A DNA stretch of 64,000 bases from Acanthacorydalis orientalis (GCA_034766995.1 CM068316.1:12256500-12320499), one strand, 5' to 3'. Positions 24,166 through 36,240 are shown, counted from the first letter of the stretch. Notes: generated from the letters alone by a model not told the origin. Made by a program: numbers and translations.

Positions 24166-27100
24166 TTGTCAGTGTATATTTATTTCATTCATGTCAACTT
24201 CAGATTACAGCTTCTAATGCATCATTTATCATTAACCAAACAGATTTTAATACAAATTTCGAAATACTTTATACAAAGTAAATGTTATTCAAAATTTTCC
24301 AAACATAACCTAAACAAACTACTGTTAAGCATGCCGAAGTCACCAAAACATGTTCAAGAAGCTCAAAAACAACGTCAGAAAATTAAAGATAAGTCACAAA
24401 AGTATGTACCAGGAACTGTTACCCTCCAAGTACTTGGTTCTGGAGCAGAAGGAGCTCCAAGAGCTCTATATGTTTTCACCGATCATTCTCGGTTTGTTAA
24501 TGTTTTAAGTTATTTGATGAATTTATAATTTAGCTAATTGTTTTTTCTGTTAGTTATTTGTTTAACTGTGGTGAAGGAACCCAGCGGTTGGCTCATGAAC
24601 ATAAAATGAAACTTTCAAGACTAGAACATATATTCATTACACAAGCTGTTTGGGCAAATATTGGTGGTTTACCAGGTGTGTCTCTCACTATACAGGATGT
24701 TGGTGTTCCTAATATAAATTTACATGGTCCTCCAGGATTGGTAAGCTACTTATAATAAAAAAATGTTAAATGAATAATTCAGATGTATTAATAAAAATAA
24801 TATTTGTTTAGGATGAGTTGTTTGCAGCTACAAGACGCTTTGTTGTATTGAAAGATTTGTCTATATCTACCACAGATTGTATAACAAATAAATATTATGA
24901 AGATAATGTAATGACTGTTCATTATATTCCAGTAACTAAAAAAAATATTGAAGAACAATTAATAGACACAAAAGAATCATCTTTAATAGATGGAAATGTA
25001 TTAAGTCAAATAAAATACACAACAGATAACTCGCAGGATAATAATTTACCAAATTCATCAACTGCTAGTTTCATGAAAAATAATGAAAATACAAAATCAG
25101 GAAGACGTAGAAAAAATTCTCGATCTAAAAGTGAGAGTCAAGATGAGTCGAGTGAAGATGATATAGATTACTATGCACATGAAAGTAAGACTAAAAGTAG
25201 ATCAAGAAAAAGAAACCGATCTTCCCCCTCAAAGTTTAATGAGGGTATCTATACTTAATATTCCTTTCATTCTTTCGCATTCCTTTTCCTTAAAAATGAT
25301 TAATATTTATATAACAAATATATATCTTAAAAATTATGAAACATTTTAATAGCATTTATTAACAAAATTTGTAGAGTCGGGAAAAAGAGTACCTCCACCA
25401 TCTTTAAGTAGTATATCTCATGAAAACCGAGAACAAAATTTAGTAATGAATTATATATGTCGTTTAAAGCCAAGGCCTGGAATGCTATGTTTAGAAAAGT
25501 GTGTTGAAGCAGGTATTACACCAGGACCATTACTTGGGCGATTGAAAGCTGGTGAAGATGTCGTCTTAAATAATGGACGTGTAGTTCGATCAGTAGATGT
25601 TTGCTTACCAGATGATCCTGGACCTGTATTTCTTGGTATTGATTTTTACTGTTTATTTTTTAAAAAAAATCAGAACATCAGAATTATATTTACCACTTTT
25701 ATTATTACTTTAATATTATATTATTAAAATTTTTTAAGTCATCGATTGCCCAGAAATTGAATACTTAGATTCATTGATTTCATGCTCTGAGTGGACTATC
25801 CATCAAGCAACTGCCACTAAAGATGAAGATATAGCTGCTGTTGTTATTCATTTTACTCCATCACATGTGATGATGGATCAAAGGTGTGTTTTAAATATTT
25901 AAAATTCTAAGTAATGTCAATAAATATTTGTATTGATTTTAATATCAAACATATTAACTAATTATAAATATATATTAATGAAAATATAAAAAAAATATTA
26001 ATATCAAGTATTTTAACAATAATTATGATTATTTGAGTAATACTTTTTCAATATTAAATTTGAGTTGTTTTATATAGGTATCGGCAGTGGGTGGATAAAT
26101 TTTCACCTAGTACTCAGCATATAGCATTAAATGATAGTGGCACTTGTATGGGTAGCTCTGCTGTATATCGTGTTCAGAATCAATTAAATCTTCTTGATAA
26201 CAATATATTTCCTTTACTATATGACCAACATCTATTGCAAAAATCATGCAGTAATGTAAATGTTCTACAACCACCACTAAAAAAAGTGAAAGTTGATAAT
26301 ACAAATGAATCAACAGATCAAGTTAATTCTACAAATACTGAAATTCTAATGAAAAGTTTATCTGTCAATTCTCGATCAACATCTCCAATTTTACCTATGG
26401 TACTGCAGGCAAATACCTTATGGAGCATACATTTACGTCCAAGGAAGGGAATCGAAAAGTCTGTACTCATTTATGTTTTTAATAAAGCTATCAAAATACA
26501 ATAATAATTATTTTATGTAGTTGTATTTTTTTGTAGATCAAATGAAATTATTTTAAACCGAAAGTCTGATATAGCTGAAGTAATGGATGTTGAGGATGTT
26601 TGTGTAGCATTACAAAAATTAAAACCAGAAATTGATAATATAAGAAAAACATTACCATCTGAACAATATTACCCACGCATTTTATTTCTTGGAACTGGTT
26701 CTTGTATTCCAAATAAAACTAGGAATACTAGTGGAATTTTAATTCAAACTAGGTTTGTAAAATGAATTAAAAATAGAAAAAAACAATGTTAATCTGAAGT
26801 TTTAATTTCATCTAAAAATTACTGATGTAATAAATATTTAAATAAACAATTAAAATAATTGTTGTAGTGAAAATAATTATATTCTGTTTGATTGCGGAGA
26901 AGGAACTTTTGGTCAGTTAGTGCGATATTATGGAAAAGAAGGAATTGTTCCTATTTTAAATAATTTAAAAGGCGTTTATGTATCACATCTACATGCTGAT
27001 CATCATATAGGCTTAGTGGGACTTTTAACTGGCCGACGAAAACTACTACAAAGTAGTGGTATAATCAGACAACCATTGTTTTTACTTGCCCCCAAACAAA

Positions 27101-28451
27101 TTTTGTGGTGGTTAAATATGTATGATCGTAGATTTGAAAATATTAGTCAAGAATTTAATTTAGTTGCAAATGGTGATTTAGTAAGTAATTTATTATATAC
27201 ATATTATTTATGTATTAAATATAATTTTATTTAGATGAATTCACTATCTACTCACTATCAACTATTTTTATCAATATAAAACTTCTTATTTTATATTTTA
27301 TAGATTTTAAATGATCAACAAATAATTTATGAAAAAAAAATGCATGTACTAAATAGTTTGAATTTGTTAGACATGAATACTGTATTAGTTAAACATTGTC
27401 CTAATGCTTTTGGAATCTCTATAAAAACACCATCAAAACATAAGATAACATATTCTGGTGATACCATGCCATGTGATCAATTAGTCGAATTAGGTAAGAT
27501 TATATTAAAATGAAGACTAGATTAAAATTTTATTTTTTTTCATGTAAAATTTATTTTATAAAATTATTAACTATCTAGCAAATTTTATTTATAGAAAGTA
27601 TAAAAGTAGTTAATAAATGTATTAGTGCTTAAAGGTAAATTAAACATTTCAGAAATTAATAAAATTATTATGAAAATATTAGTTATGAAAAAAGTAAAAA
27701 CATTTTGCAATAAAATGTAATTATTATTTTAAGGTATGAATAGTGATATTTTAATTCATGAAGCAACAATGGAAGATGAGTTAATTGGTGAAGCAAAAAT
27801 CAAAATGCATTCAACTACATCTCAAGCTGTTGAAGCTGGTAAAAAAATGAATTCGAAATATGTAATATTAACACACTTTAGTCAGAGATATGCACGTTTA
27901 CCAAGGATACCTGAATTAGCTGAAAATGTTGGAATTGCTTTTGATTATATGACTGTAAGTTTTATTAATTTAACTGAAATATCAATTATAAAATAATTAT
28001 ATTTAAAAATAATTACTATTAAACCCTTATTTGTATAAAAATTTAATTTAAAACAGTACTTTAATAAGGTTTAATTTTTATGAACCTTTATTTTTTTTCT
28101 GTGTAATATCTTATAGTAAATTTTCAATATTTTTTCATAATTTGTACATGTATATAATTTTCAGGTAAATTTAAATGATCTGCCAATTTTGCCTTTATTA
28201 TATCCTGCATTAAAGCTTGTTTTCCGTGAACATTGTGAAGAATTGGAACATAAAGCGGCTCGAAGACATGCAAGAACTCTTCGTGAGCGTGATGCTTCAC
28301 TTGCTCGTCAGAAAGAAACCACTATAAACACAAGGTATTTTAATAAGAATAATATATATAAAATATATATTTTAATAAAAAAAAAACACTTTTTAGTGTT
28401 GATGCAGTGAAAAAATCTGATAAACTGGAAACAATAAGAAATACTACTTAA
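24166..28451 (+). CDS. ELAC2: Long-form tRNase Z (zinc phosphodiesterase ELAC2)
   Basis: This endonuclease removes 3' trailers from nuclear and mitochondrial tRNA precursors. I read twelve GT-AG exons: 24166-24491, 24554-24740, 24812-25244, 25375-25635, 25739-25883, 26078-26458, 26537-26752, 26868-27180, 27304-27493, 27734-27954, 28165-28334, 28397-28451. All phases join, giving 965 residues. The N-terminal half (LQVLGSGAEGAPRALYVF, FNCGEGTQR, FITQ) is the inactive lactamase fold of the long form. The C-terminal half holds PNKTRN (636-641), the zinc motif HLHADH (690-695), Asp807 in SGDT, HEAT (826-829), His843 and His865. Exon 3 carries an RS/acidic low-complexity insert, making the protein longer than the ~830-residue human form. 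From the first ATG a basic, Leu/Ile-rich leader precedes MPKSPKHV. This fits a mitochondrial signal, while starting at the second ATG (24331, 910 residues) would give a nuclear form. Which start is used is inferred. Confidence 0.96.
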
Positions 28452-28590
28452 TAATGTGATGAAAAACAGATGTGATTAATGAATTTAAAATACTTTTTTT
28501 TGTTGAGTGACATTCAAATATATTTCACAATTTGTATAAAATGCAGAGGAAATTAAATTATTTATTTGTAAAATACTTTTTCTGAATATG

Positions 28591-28596
28591 AATAAA
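28591..28596 (+). terminator. Likely ELAC2 polyadenylation signal
   Basis: The first good AATAAA after the stop, 140 bp downstream, followed by a T-rich stretch. The exact cleavage site is not visible. Confidence 0.55.
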
Positions 28597-28756
28597 TGTA
28601 TATATTTACATTATTAGTATTTTTTATATAAGTTGTTAAATAATTATAATTGTAAATTCATTATATGAAATATATTTTTATTGTTATATATCTAACACAG
28701 GATTAAAGGTTTAAAAAGGTGTTCTATTATAATTTTTATTTTGTATCATTTTAGTA

Positions 28757-28809
28757 AATGTGTATGTGTGCGTGTGTGTGTGTATGTATATATATATATA
28801 TATATATAT
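28757..28809. repeat. (GT)n(TA)n microsatellite
   Basis: A GT-rich run with single CG and AT interruptions, then about 25 bp of TA. Confidence 0.93.
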
Positions 28810-29100
28810 GTATTTTTTTAATCTTTGAAATACATATATATATATATACATTTTTGTACATCTTTTATTATTCTTTCCTATAATAATCATAGTAATTGGA
28901 AATTAAAATGCAAATTATTTTCTGAAAACTCAATTTTTATCATGTCTTTAAGTTTCTTCTAAAAATAATGTTTTAAATCAATCAGTTATTTTCTTTAATT
29001 GTAAGCATGTACATAATCACAATACTAATAGGTGTCAGTATTGATATTTGTGTTTCTTCCAGTACACAGAGTCTACCTATGAGATACTTTATCTATGGTA

Positions 29101-29231
29101 TACATTCAGAAATATTTCATTTTAACACAATTTTATAATAATTCTAAAGTAATGGATTCGATATAAAATACGAAATTTATTACTTTAAAATTATTATCAA
29201 ATTGTGTTAAAATTAAACATTTATGAATGTA
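29101..29231. repeat. 131-bp imperfect palindrome
   Basis: Outer arms are TACATTCA and its complement TGAATGTA. Inside, TTTTAACACAATTT faces AAATTGTGTTAAAA, and CTAAAGTAAT faces ATTACTTTA. The arms are about 50 bp with a ~25-bp centre. It could be a MITE or a foldback transcript. Confidence 0.7.
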
Positions 29232-30115
29232 TGTGAATATATTTTAAATTATTTAATTTTTTTGCAATCACGATTGTATGATAGTTTTCAATTCACAAAA
29301 AAAAACCAGTTATCTATGTAACATACTCATTTTTAAAAAATAAATAACACAATAAATAACTAAACACTAATGATAATCACAAAAAAAACATTTAATATAA
29401 CGTTGTAAAAATTACTCTACTTTGAAATCAAAAAAGGGGTCTTCGTTTTTCGATTTTAAGGAATTTAATCCTTTCATGTTATTGCATCCATGTTACAAAC
29501 CATGCACACAACCCGAACTCCAATTGATTCTACTTTCCGAATAACATGTCACCTTCAATTTAAATGATCTGGTTCACATTTTCATAGAAAATATTATTCA
29601 CATGTAAAAATAAATGTATATTTATTAGTATTAAAAAAATTGTAGGTTAAATTTGGTGTTTAATTTAAAAACTGAGATTATAAACAAGGAATAAAAGAAG
29701 TCAAAGTTTATTAATGTCTACATTTCCTTCAAACACATAAATTAAGTATTGTTTTTTTTAGAAAATTTGTATTGCACTGTATTTATTAGTTGTATGTTAA
29801 ATTACAAATTCATTGATTCTTTTTAATCAATTTTTATTGTATTATATGAATATTTAGCTAAGTGTCCCAACATACATATATACTTCTTTACAACAAGATC
29901 TGCATTTATGTTAAATTTAATATTAAAAATTCGATTTTTTTATGTATTCAAAAATAAAACAAATAAATAAAAAAACGTGCATTATGTGAAATATACAAAT
30001 TGCTTAAATCTATTTAATTTGATTTATTAATTAATTATTATTTATGAGAAAATTAATTAAAATGTTTTTATTAACAAAGTTAATTTAATTTGCATAAATT
30101 AGTTCATTGAACTCC
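29232..30115. other. Gene-free AT-rich spacer
   Basis: A slightly GC-richer patch at 29440-29580 shows no motif. Nothing else is recognised between the ELAC2 3' end and the repeat locus. Confidence 0.6.
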
Positions 30116-30119
30116 GGGC

Positions 30120-30365
30120 GTCAATGACCTTGGATGTTGAAGCACCCTAAAACCCAAATAACTAACTTCATTGAATTCTTTTTACTAACTTTGAAGTTGG
30201 TACTGACACACAAAAGAAGTGATTGAATTGATAAGTTATTGAACTGAGGTTGGTACCCTGCTTAAAGCTAGTAGTTTTCTGTTATTTTAAAGTTTAGTCA
30301 CTTTTTTTCAGTCTCTTGTCGTGAGTGCTTCGAAACAATTTTGGTTATGCAATTGAATATTATTT
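30120..30365 (+). promoter_or_regulatory. Candidate promoter and first exon of the non-coding locus
   Basis: The initiator-like TCAGTC (A at 30310) is followed after 56 nt by a strong donor, TATTT/GTAAGT, at 30366. The 56-nt stretch (CTTGTCGTGAGTGCTTCG) is markedly less AT-rich than its surroundings. Upstream, CCAAGGTCA on the minus strand (about 30127-30135) matches the FTZ-F1/ERR monomer site consensus. No start codon with an open frame follows, so the exon would be non-coding. This is inferred from signals only. Confidence 0.4.
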
Positions 30366-30688
30366 GTAAGTATTTTCATTTTTGTACAATTGATTCTTTG
30401 AATATTTTGCTTAAATGTTCTGTTTTCAGTCGAAAAAGGAGGATAAATGTATTAAAACGTTTTTAAAATGTTACGGCTTAATTTTTTATTATAAATTAAA
30501 CTGATGAAATATAGACGCGTTTCCATAAATCATAATTATTTCATATGTCCCTTCTAGGCTGATTTATGTTTTTACTATTTGAATAATCAATCGGGCATTT
30601 ACATCGGGAGTTTCATTAATTTAAGTTAACATGTGTTTCATAAAAATAGTTTATAATTCATTTAGCTGAGTTGAAATTTAAGATTTTA

Positions 30689-30690
<2 letters not shown>

Positions 30691-30747
<57 letters not shown>
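30691..30747. repeat. (TA)n microsatellite
   Basis: 57 bp TA, inside the putative first intron of the non-coding locus. Confidence 0.95.
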
Positions 30748-30750
<3 letters not shown>

Positions 30751-31326
30751 CTTATTAGAATTCTCCTATATTGAATTTTTGTACTTTGTTTAAAATAATT
30801 TGTTTTCTGTCTGACATCTTGAATGACAAACTTTTCAATGTTAATTTCAGAATCCTCCACTGCATAATCTATTATTATTAAAAATGTATTTTGTTGTTTT
30901 ATTAATCATTGGTTATCCATTAAATAGTCAATTTAAAGTTTATAATCATTTCTTTGGAATCTGCATAATATTTATTATACATATTACGTTTAAAACGTCT
31001 AATTTGTGTAAAAAAAAATAAATTTAAAAACGCCACTTTTAATTCGTTAAACAGACGCCATGTTGAAGTTTGACTCTCGGTTCTTCTCTGATGTTCATTT
31101 TGCAGTTGGTCTTCGTTGATGATGGGTTGTTTTTTTATTTAAGTGAATTTATATTGGTTTTAATTAAATTTTAGTAATCTATTTCGTGCGTTCAGTTAAA
31201 ATCCTCAGGAGTTTGTTATGCTAAGGTTTTATAAAGGTATAATACTTTTTCATTGTTTTGAATTTCAAACATTAAATGAAATATTTTTAAAATGACATTT
31301 TCCGCCATATCCTGCCATTTTGTTGG

Positions 31327-31354
31327 TTTGTTGTTTGTTTGTTTGTTTGTTTGT

Positions 31355-31399
<45 letters not shown>
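31327..31399. repeat. (GTTT)n followed by (TA)n
   Basis: A run of TTTG tetranucleotides, a T tract, then 40 bp TA. Nearby are several GCCAT words (31310-31322). Confidence 0.93.
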
Positions 31400-31402
<3 letters not shown>

Positions 31403-31713
31403 AAACGTTCAACGTTTTAATTACACTTAATTTTTGTATAAGTTCATTGTTCATCATTTATTTATTGAAATTTTTCAAATTTAAATTTATTTCTTCAAAA
31501 ATCAGTTAATTATCAGTTCTAAAAGGTTATTTTTTGATCTATTTTCTTTAAATTTCGCATAATATTTGATTTTTCACAATTAAAAGCTGAATGTTGATCG
31601 TTGATGATTAGAATGGATCCATTTAATCAAATGTATAAAAAAAACCGCAAATGACCGCCACAAAATATTACTTTTTGACATATTGTTAACAGAGGTATTT
31701 ATTTTTACAGTTT

Positions 31714-31788
31714 GTGTGAAGAATCGTCAGTGTGTTTAGTGTGAAGAATCGTCAGTGTGTTTAGTGTGAAGAATCGTCATTGTGTTTA
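31714..31788 (+). repeat. Three tandem 25-bp repeats at the head of the array
   Basis: The 25-bp unit GTGTGAAGAATCGTCAGTGT plus GTTTA starts at 31714, 31739 and 31764, with one change in the third. It follows a TTTTTACAG acceptor-like site at 31702-31710 and runs into the first large unit, whose opening GTGAAGTATCATCAGTGT is a diverged form of the same word. Confidence 0.9.
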
Positions 31789-32110
31789 AGTAGCATTGTG
31801 GTGAAGTATCATCAGTGTAAAGGAAATAATCGACACCAGGTTTTTTCAATAGAAATATTTTTTACTGTAAAGCAACGCAATTTCCATCGTGTTTTCCTCT
31901 ACTATCTCAGTGAGTTTTCACTGATATCGTTTTAAAAAAAAATGTTTAAATAATTCGACATTCATTTTAATGTTAAGTTATTGAAACGATGTCAGCTGTA
32001 TGTGTGCATGTGGATGGATACTTATTATTTATTTTCACAACATTAGGTTGATTTCAAAATTGGTGGTCTTCAATATATGAGATGTTATATTGAACGATTG
32101 TCGTTTTTGT

Positions 32111-32345
32111 AATCGACGCACGGAGCTTTCGGGGTGGATGAATTGCTGTAAAGCGAAGTTGAAGCCTTCGACTCCACGATTTTCCACACATGATTTTCAG
32201 GTGTTAGGTTAAGGCTGCCCGTCGTGCAGCTTAGATTAGGGAACGCATATATTAACCCGCTTCACGGGTTGTATATGTCGTCTCACCTTGTAGCAGGTGT
32301 AGCGTAGGAGTGGCTCGGATCAAATCGATTTCGAGTCCTAGCTTA
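32111..32345 (+). ncRNA. Conserved block C1, copy 1
   Basis: About 235 bp, differing from copy 2 at three positions, while flanking sequence differs far more. Features: ACGGAGCTTTCGGGGTGGAT, a GATTTTCAG/GTGTTAGG acceptor-like site (32199-32200), TTAGATTAGGG, and hairpin H3 (32245-32278). H3 pairs AACCCG with CGGGTT around a CTTCA loop, and an outer CATATA with TATATG across a one-base bulge. No known RNA family is recognised. Confidence 0.6.
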
Positions 32346-32666
32346 TTGTGTTTTTTTGTTTTCATGTTTTCTCTTTCAGGTCCCAGAACTTCAATCTCTT
32401 TTTTTGTTTGTTGTAATTTAAAGTAGATTTTTTGCTTTGTCAATTCAGTAAACTTAGTGTTTTTTGTAGATTTTAATTAGTTTGATTTTTAATTTTCTGC
32501 TTTCATTTTTTATTTTTTTTTAATATTAGTATTGATTTGTTTTTATTGAATTAGTAGTAGTTTTATATTGTTTCAGTTTTATTTTCTTTAATTATAGCTT
32601 TTATTTGATTTTTAAATTTTGTTCCTAGTTGATTTAAAGTAGTTTAATTTTGTTTTGATAATTAAC

Positions 32667-32885
32667 TTCACTCCCTCGCCATGGATTGTGGGGTAATGAT
32701 ACAAATCGTATCACTACCATGTGTGTTTGGTAATCAGATCAATTATGCTTCACAACAGAATGTACATATTAAGATTCTAATACAAGTGATAACGCGTTTT
32801 AGAATCTTGTATGTATTATTCGCCATTGATACATAATTTATTTGGTTAATGTGTGATTCCCGAAATTGCGTTTTTGTTTTACAGT
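32667..32885 (+). ncRNA. Conserved block C2, copy 1
   Basis: Holds hairpin H1 (32692-32718, 11 bp with one A-C mismatch in this copy), the alternative hairpin H1' (32713-32734), and hairpin H2 (32762-32816: AAGATTCTAA with TTAGAATCTT, extended by TACATA with TATGTA across a bulged T). The block ends GTTTTACAG before a short TA-rich run. Confidence 0.6.
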
Positions 32886-33118
32886 ACATATATGTATATA
32901 TATTTATATATACATATACATATACATATTAGTTATTTAAGTTCAGTTAGTGCATACATTTAACTCGATTTGTTTTATCAGACTGGTAAACATTTTAAAT
33001 CTAAAAAATGTATCTATTTATCTGAAAATAGATCAAATATCATTCAATATAAAGTAGATCAAAAAAATTAGATCTAATTTCATTGATATCTGATAAAACC
33101 TAATAATTTAATCAAAAT

Positions 33119-33419
33119 GGCAAACTAATTAACAGAAGACAAACAATGTATGATTTTTATGAATACTAGATGTATTCAGCTTTCTGTCGATTTGATTAAT
33201 GATCGAAGGAGAGTTATGAAAATCGTAATTGCTGCTTACAAATATGTTCATACAAAATTGTATATATTTTTGGATTCTGGTTAAATGGTTAATTTAGTTT
33301 TGATTAAATTCGCGGAGTGTATTCAGTGTAAAGTGTCTACCATCGATGGATTCATTAGGTAAAAAAGGTACATTTTTATTTTTTTAAATGATATATTTTC
33401 TAATTACTTTTTATTTCAG
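33119..33419 (+). ncRNA. Conserved block C3 with mini-intron, copy 1
   Basis: The block (ATCGATTTGA.TAATGATC, CGCGGAGTGTATTCAGTG) ends at a donor ATTAG/GTAAAA (33359). A TTTATTTCAG acceptor follows at 33410-33419, giving a 61-nt intron with TTCTAATTAC as branch site. Copies 2 and 3 have introns of 61 and 62 nt at the same place. Confidence 0.55.
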
Positions 33420-34712
33420 CAATCAAAAAAATCCACTTCGAGTTCAGTCAATTAATTTCTTTGATAATATTTAATCCGTTTCTATTTCCTGTCAGTTCTT
33501 TTTTAAAACGATAAAGTTTTTAATTTTTATCATTCAATAAATTATCAGAAAATTTCAATTAAAATTCCTTAGATAAGTTTCTTTTCTTGAGTTTTCTTTT
33601 ATTGCACATATCAATATTCAAAAAGTTTCTTACAACACCTAAAAATACCAGCATTAAAATCAAACATAATATTCATATTACAATGAATATCTTTTGTAGA
33701 AATGTATTGATCGATTCTCATATAAATTTCTTGCTTCCCAATGACATTTTGTTCTGTCAACATCATCACCAAGCTAAATAGTATACAAACAGCATAATTA
33801 CCCCTGTGTGAACTGACAGGTTTTTTCACAGTAAATTTATTCATCTGAGATTTAATTATGACTGAAAAGTTATAGTTTTTCAATTTTCTATTTTAACCAC
33901 AATCAGTTTTTTGATTTTCTGATTTTTACTTTCAATATTTTATTTTTATAAATATTTACAGTTGACAGAACATCCAAAATAATTTTCTTTCAATAAATTT
34001 CTCTTTTTTTCACGAAATTGATCTATGAACAATTTCTTAGATAACAGTATTTTTTAATTATAATTTTAAGATTCGACTTCATCGACAACCTGTTTAACGA
34101 TTTTCTGATTTGCTGATTAAATAATTTATTTTTATGTACATAAATGGATCAGATATCATTCAACATACAACTATTCTTCATTAAACCTCCTTCTTCATAA
34201 AAATTGAACTTTAAACCATATCTCAGTAGAGAGTTACTTGTTAGTAAATTTTCAATCTTCTATTATATCGACAATCACTTCTAGTTTATCTAATTTTCTG
34301 ATTCAATAATTTATTTTTATGTACATAAATATATCAGAGATCACTCAACAAAAATCATTTTTCAATAAATTTCTCTTCTTTCATCATATAATAATTTTTC
34401 GAATGACATATTTTTTAAAAAAAATTTCTAATTTTTATTACACCGACAATATCATTCTCGATTTTTAAATTTCTGACTTCAATATTTTCTTCTTATACAT
34501 ATAAATGGTTCAGAGGTCATTCAACACTGGTCATTTTTCAATATATTTCTCTTTCTTCTTTTTAACCATTTGAACCTTAAACTATTCCTCTGATCCAATC
34601 ATTTTTCAATTTATTTCACCAATGAATGACTAAAAAAAACTTCAATAGATAAAATTTATATTCATGATTTTTAAAGAACTCATTGTCATTCATTAGAACA
34701 ACGCAGGCTGAC

Positions 34713-34757
34713 TTCTAATTCAATCAATCGATCGCGGATCGATTGATTAAATTAGAA
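34713..34757. repeat. 45-bp near-perfect palindrome at the end of unit 1
   Basis: TTCTAATT.AATCAATCGATC is followed after GCG by its complement, 20 paired positions plus one C-A mismatch. The sister copy at 38077-38121 has T at that position, restoring an A-T pair. Confidence 0.85.
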
Positions 34758-34764
34758 AAAAAGC

Positions 34765-35145
34765 TCTCATGCCGACTCGGTTCGGTCGCGTCGCCGGTCG
34801 CGTTTATAAAACGACTCGGAACCGTCAGTTCGTGTCGTTTTTAAAAATAATTTGTTATCGAATTCGTCTAAAACAAATTGTTCTTTTTACGAATTCTGTG
34901 TGTGCGCGAAAAGTACTTAAAGTAATACCGAGTGTCGTTCGGGTCTTCGATTGCGTCCTCGATCTCCTGTCCAGGTGGCCCGCACGGGCGCGCGCCCGCC
35001 GAGGCTATGCAGGAGGAGAGGTACCCGGGAGTGTTTGCTTTTTGATTGTCAGATCGGACGTACGACCGTCCGTTAAAAATAGTATATAGTGTATTCGTTT
35101 CAATTAAGTGTTCTGTGGTTCCTGTCCGAGATGGAGAGCTGACCG
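34765..35145 (+). promoter_or_regulatory. CpG-rich promoter-like region and first exon, copy 1
   Basis: A sharp GC and CpG peak in DNA that is otherwise mostly A and T. It holds TATAAAA (34805), the arthropod-initiator-like GTCAGTT (A at 34827, closer to the TATA than the usual ~30 bp), a GC-rich foldback (CTCCTG at 34964 with CAGGAG at 35010), and a strong donor ACCG/GTGAGC at 35146. The next acceptor in unit 2 lies at 35558-35559, which would give a 414-nt intron. The 106-codon frame here is not kept in the sister copy, so I treat it as non-coding. Confidence 0.5.
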
Positions 35146-35469
35146 GTGAGCGGATTGTGGTGAAGTATCATCAGTGTAAAGGAAATAATCGACACCAGGT
35201 TTTTTAAATAGAATTGTTTTTTACTGTAAAGCAACGCAATTTCCATCGAGTTTTCCTCTACTATCTCAGTGAGTTTTCACTGATATCGTTTTAAAAAAAA
35301 ATGTTTAAATAATTCGACATTCATTTTAATGTTAAGTTATTGAAACGATGTCAGCTGTATGTGTGCATGTGGATGAATACTCATTATTTATTTTCACAAC
35401 ATTAGGTTGATTTCAAAATTGGTGGTCTTCAATATATGAGATGTTATATTGAACGATTGTCATTTTTGT

Positions 35470-35704
35470 AATCGACGCACGGAGCTTTCGGGGTGGATGA
35501 ATTGCTGTAAAGCGAAGTTGAAGCCTTCGACTCCACGATTTTCCACACATGATTTTCAGGTGTTAGGTTAAGGCTGCCCGTCGTGCAGCTTAGATTAGGG
35601 AACGCATATATTAATCCGCTTCACGGGTTATATATGTCGTCTCACCTTGTAGCAGGTGTAGCGTAGGAGTGGCTCGGATCAAATCGATTTTGAGTCCTAG
35701 CTTA
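35470..35704 (+). ncRNA. Conserved block C1, copy 2
   Basis: Two of its three differences from copy 1 fall in hairpin H3 (35604-35637). One turns a C-G pair into U-G (AATCCG against CGGGTT). The other turns a U-G into U-A (GGTTATAT). Both keep the helix. The acceptor-like TTTTCAG ends at 35559. Confidence 0.6.
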
Positions 35705-36024
35705 TTGTGTTTTTTTGTTTTCATGTTTTCTCTTTCAGGTCCCAGAACTTCAATCTCTTTTTTTGTTTGTTGTAATTTAAAGTAGATTTTTTGCTTTGTC
35801 AATTCAGTAAACTTAATGTTTTTTGTAGATTTTAATTAGTTTGATTTTTAATTTTTTGGTTTCATTTTTTATCTTTTTAATATTAGTATTACTTTGTTTT
35901 TATTGAATTAGTAGTAGTTTTATTTTGTTTCAGTTTTATATTCTTTAATTGTAGCTTTTAATTGATTTGTAAGTTTTGTTGCTAGTTTATTTAAAGTAGT
36001 TTAATTCTGTTTTGATAATTAACT

Positions 36025-36240
36025 TCACTCCCTCGCCATGGATTGTGGGGTAATGATACAAATAGTATCATTACCATGTGTGTTTGGTAATCAGATCAAT
36101 TATGCTTCATAACAGAATGTACATATTAAGATTCTAATACAAGTGATAACGCGTTTTAGAATTTTGTATGTATTATTCGCCATTGATACATAATTTATTT
36201 GGTTAATGTGTGATTCCCGAAATTGCGTTTTTGTTTTACA

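Larger units (their letters stand above)
31802..35160 (+). repeat. Large tandem unit 1 (about 3.36 kb)
   Basis: It opens TGAAGTATCATCAGTG and is followed head-to-tail by unit 2, offset 3,359 bp. In order it holds an opening segment with a CAGTGA/TCACTG foldback, conserved block C1, the ~348-bp segment that is amplified elsewhere, conserved block C2, a short TA run, block C3 ending in a mini-intron (33359-33419), a long drifting AT-rich stretch, a 45-bp palindrome and a CpG-rich promoter-like end. Outside the blocks the units differ by many substitutions and small indels. No protein frame is shared by all copies. Confidence 0.93.

Noticed and set aside
32252..32443. 63-codon minus-strand frame repeated at 35611-35802 with high identity
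   Set aside because: It looks conserved only because it overlaps block C1. In unit 3 an extra base in the T/G run near 39047 shifts the frame, and the differences do not favour synonymous sites.
32667..32885. Hammerhead or other known self-cleaving ribozyme in block C2
   Set aside because: I looked for the CTGANGA and GAAA core in the units and did not find them in a suitable arrangement.
34769..35089. 106-codon open frame on + strand in the CpG-rich region
   Set aside because: The sister copy at 38130-38481 is similar in DNA but does not keep the frame. Composition (many Arg, Val, Ser) simply reflects CpG-rich DNA.
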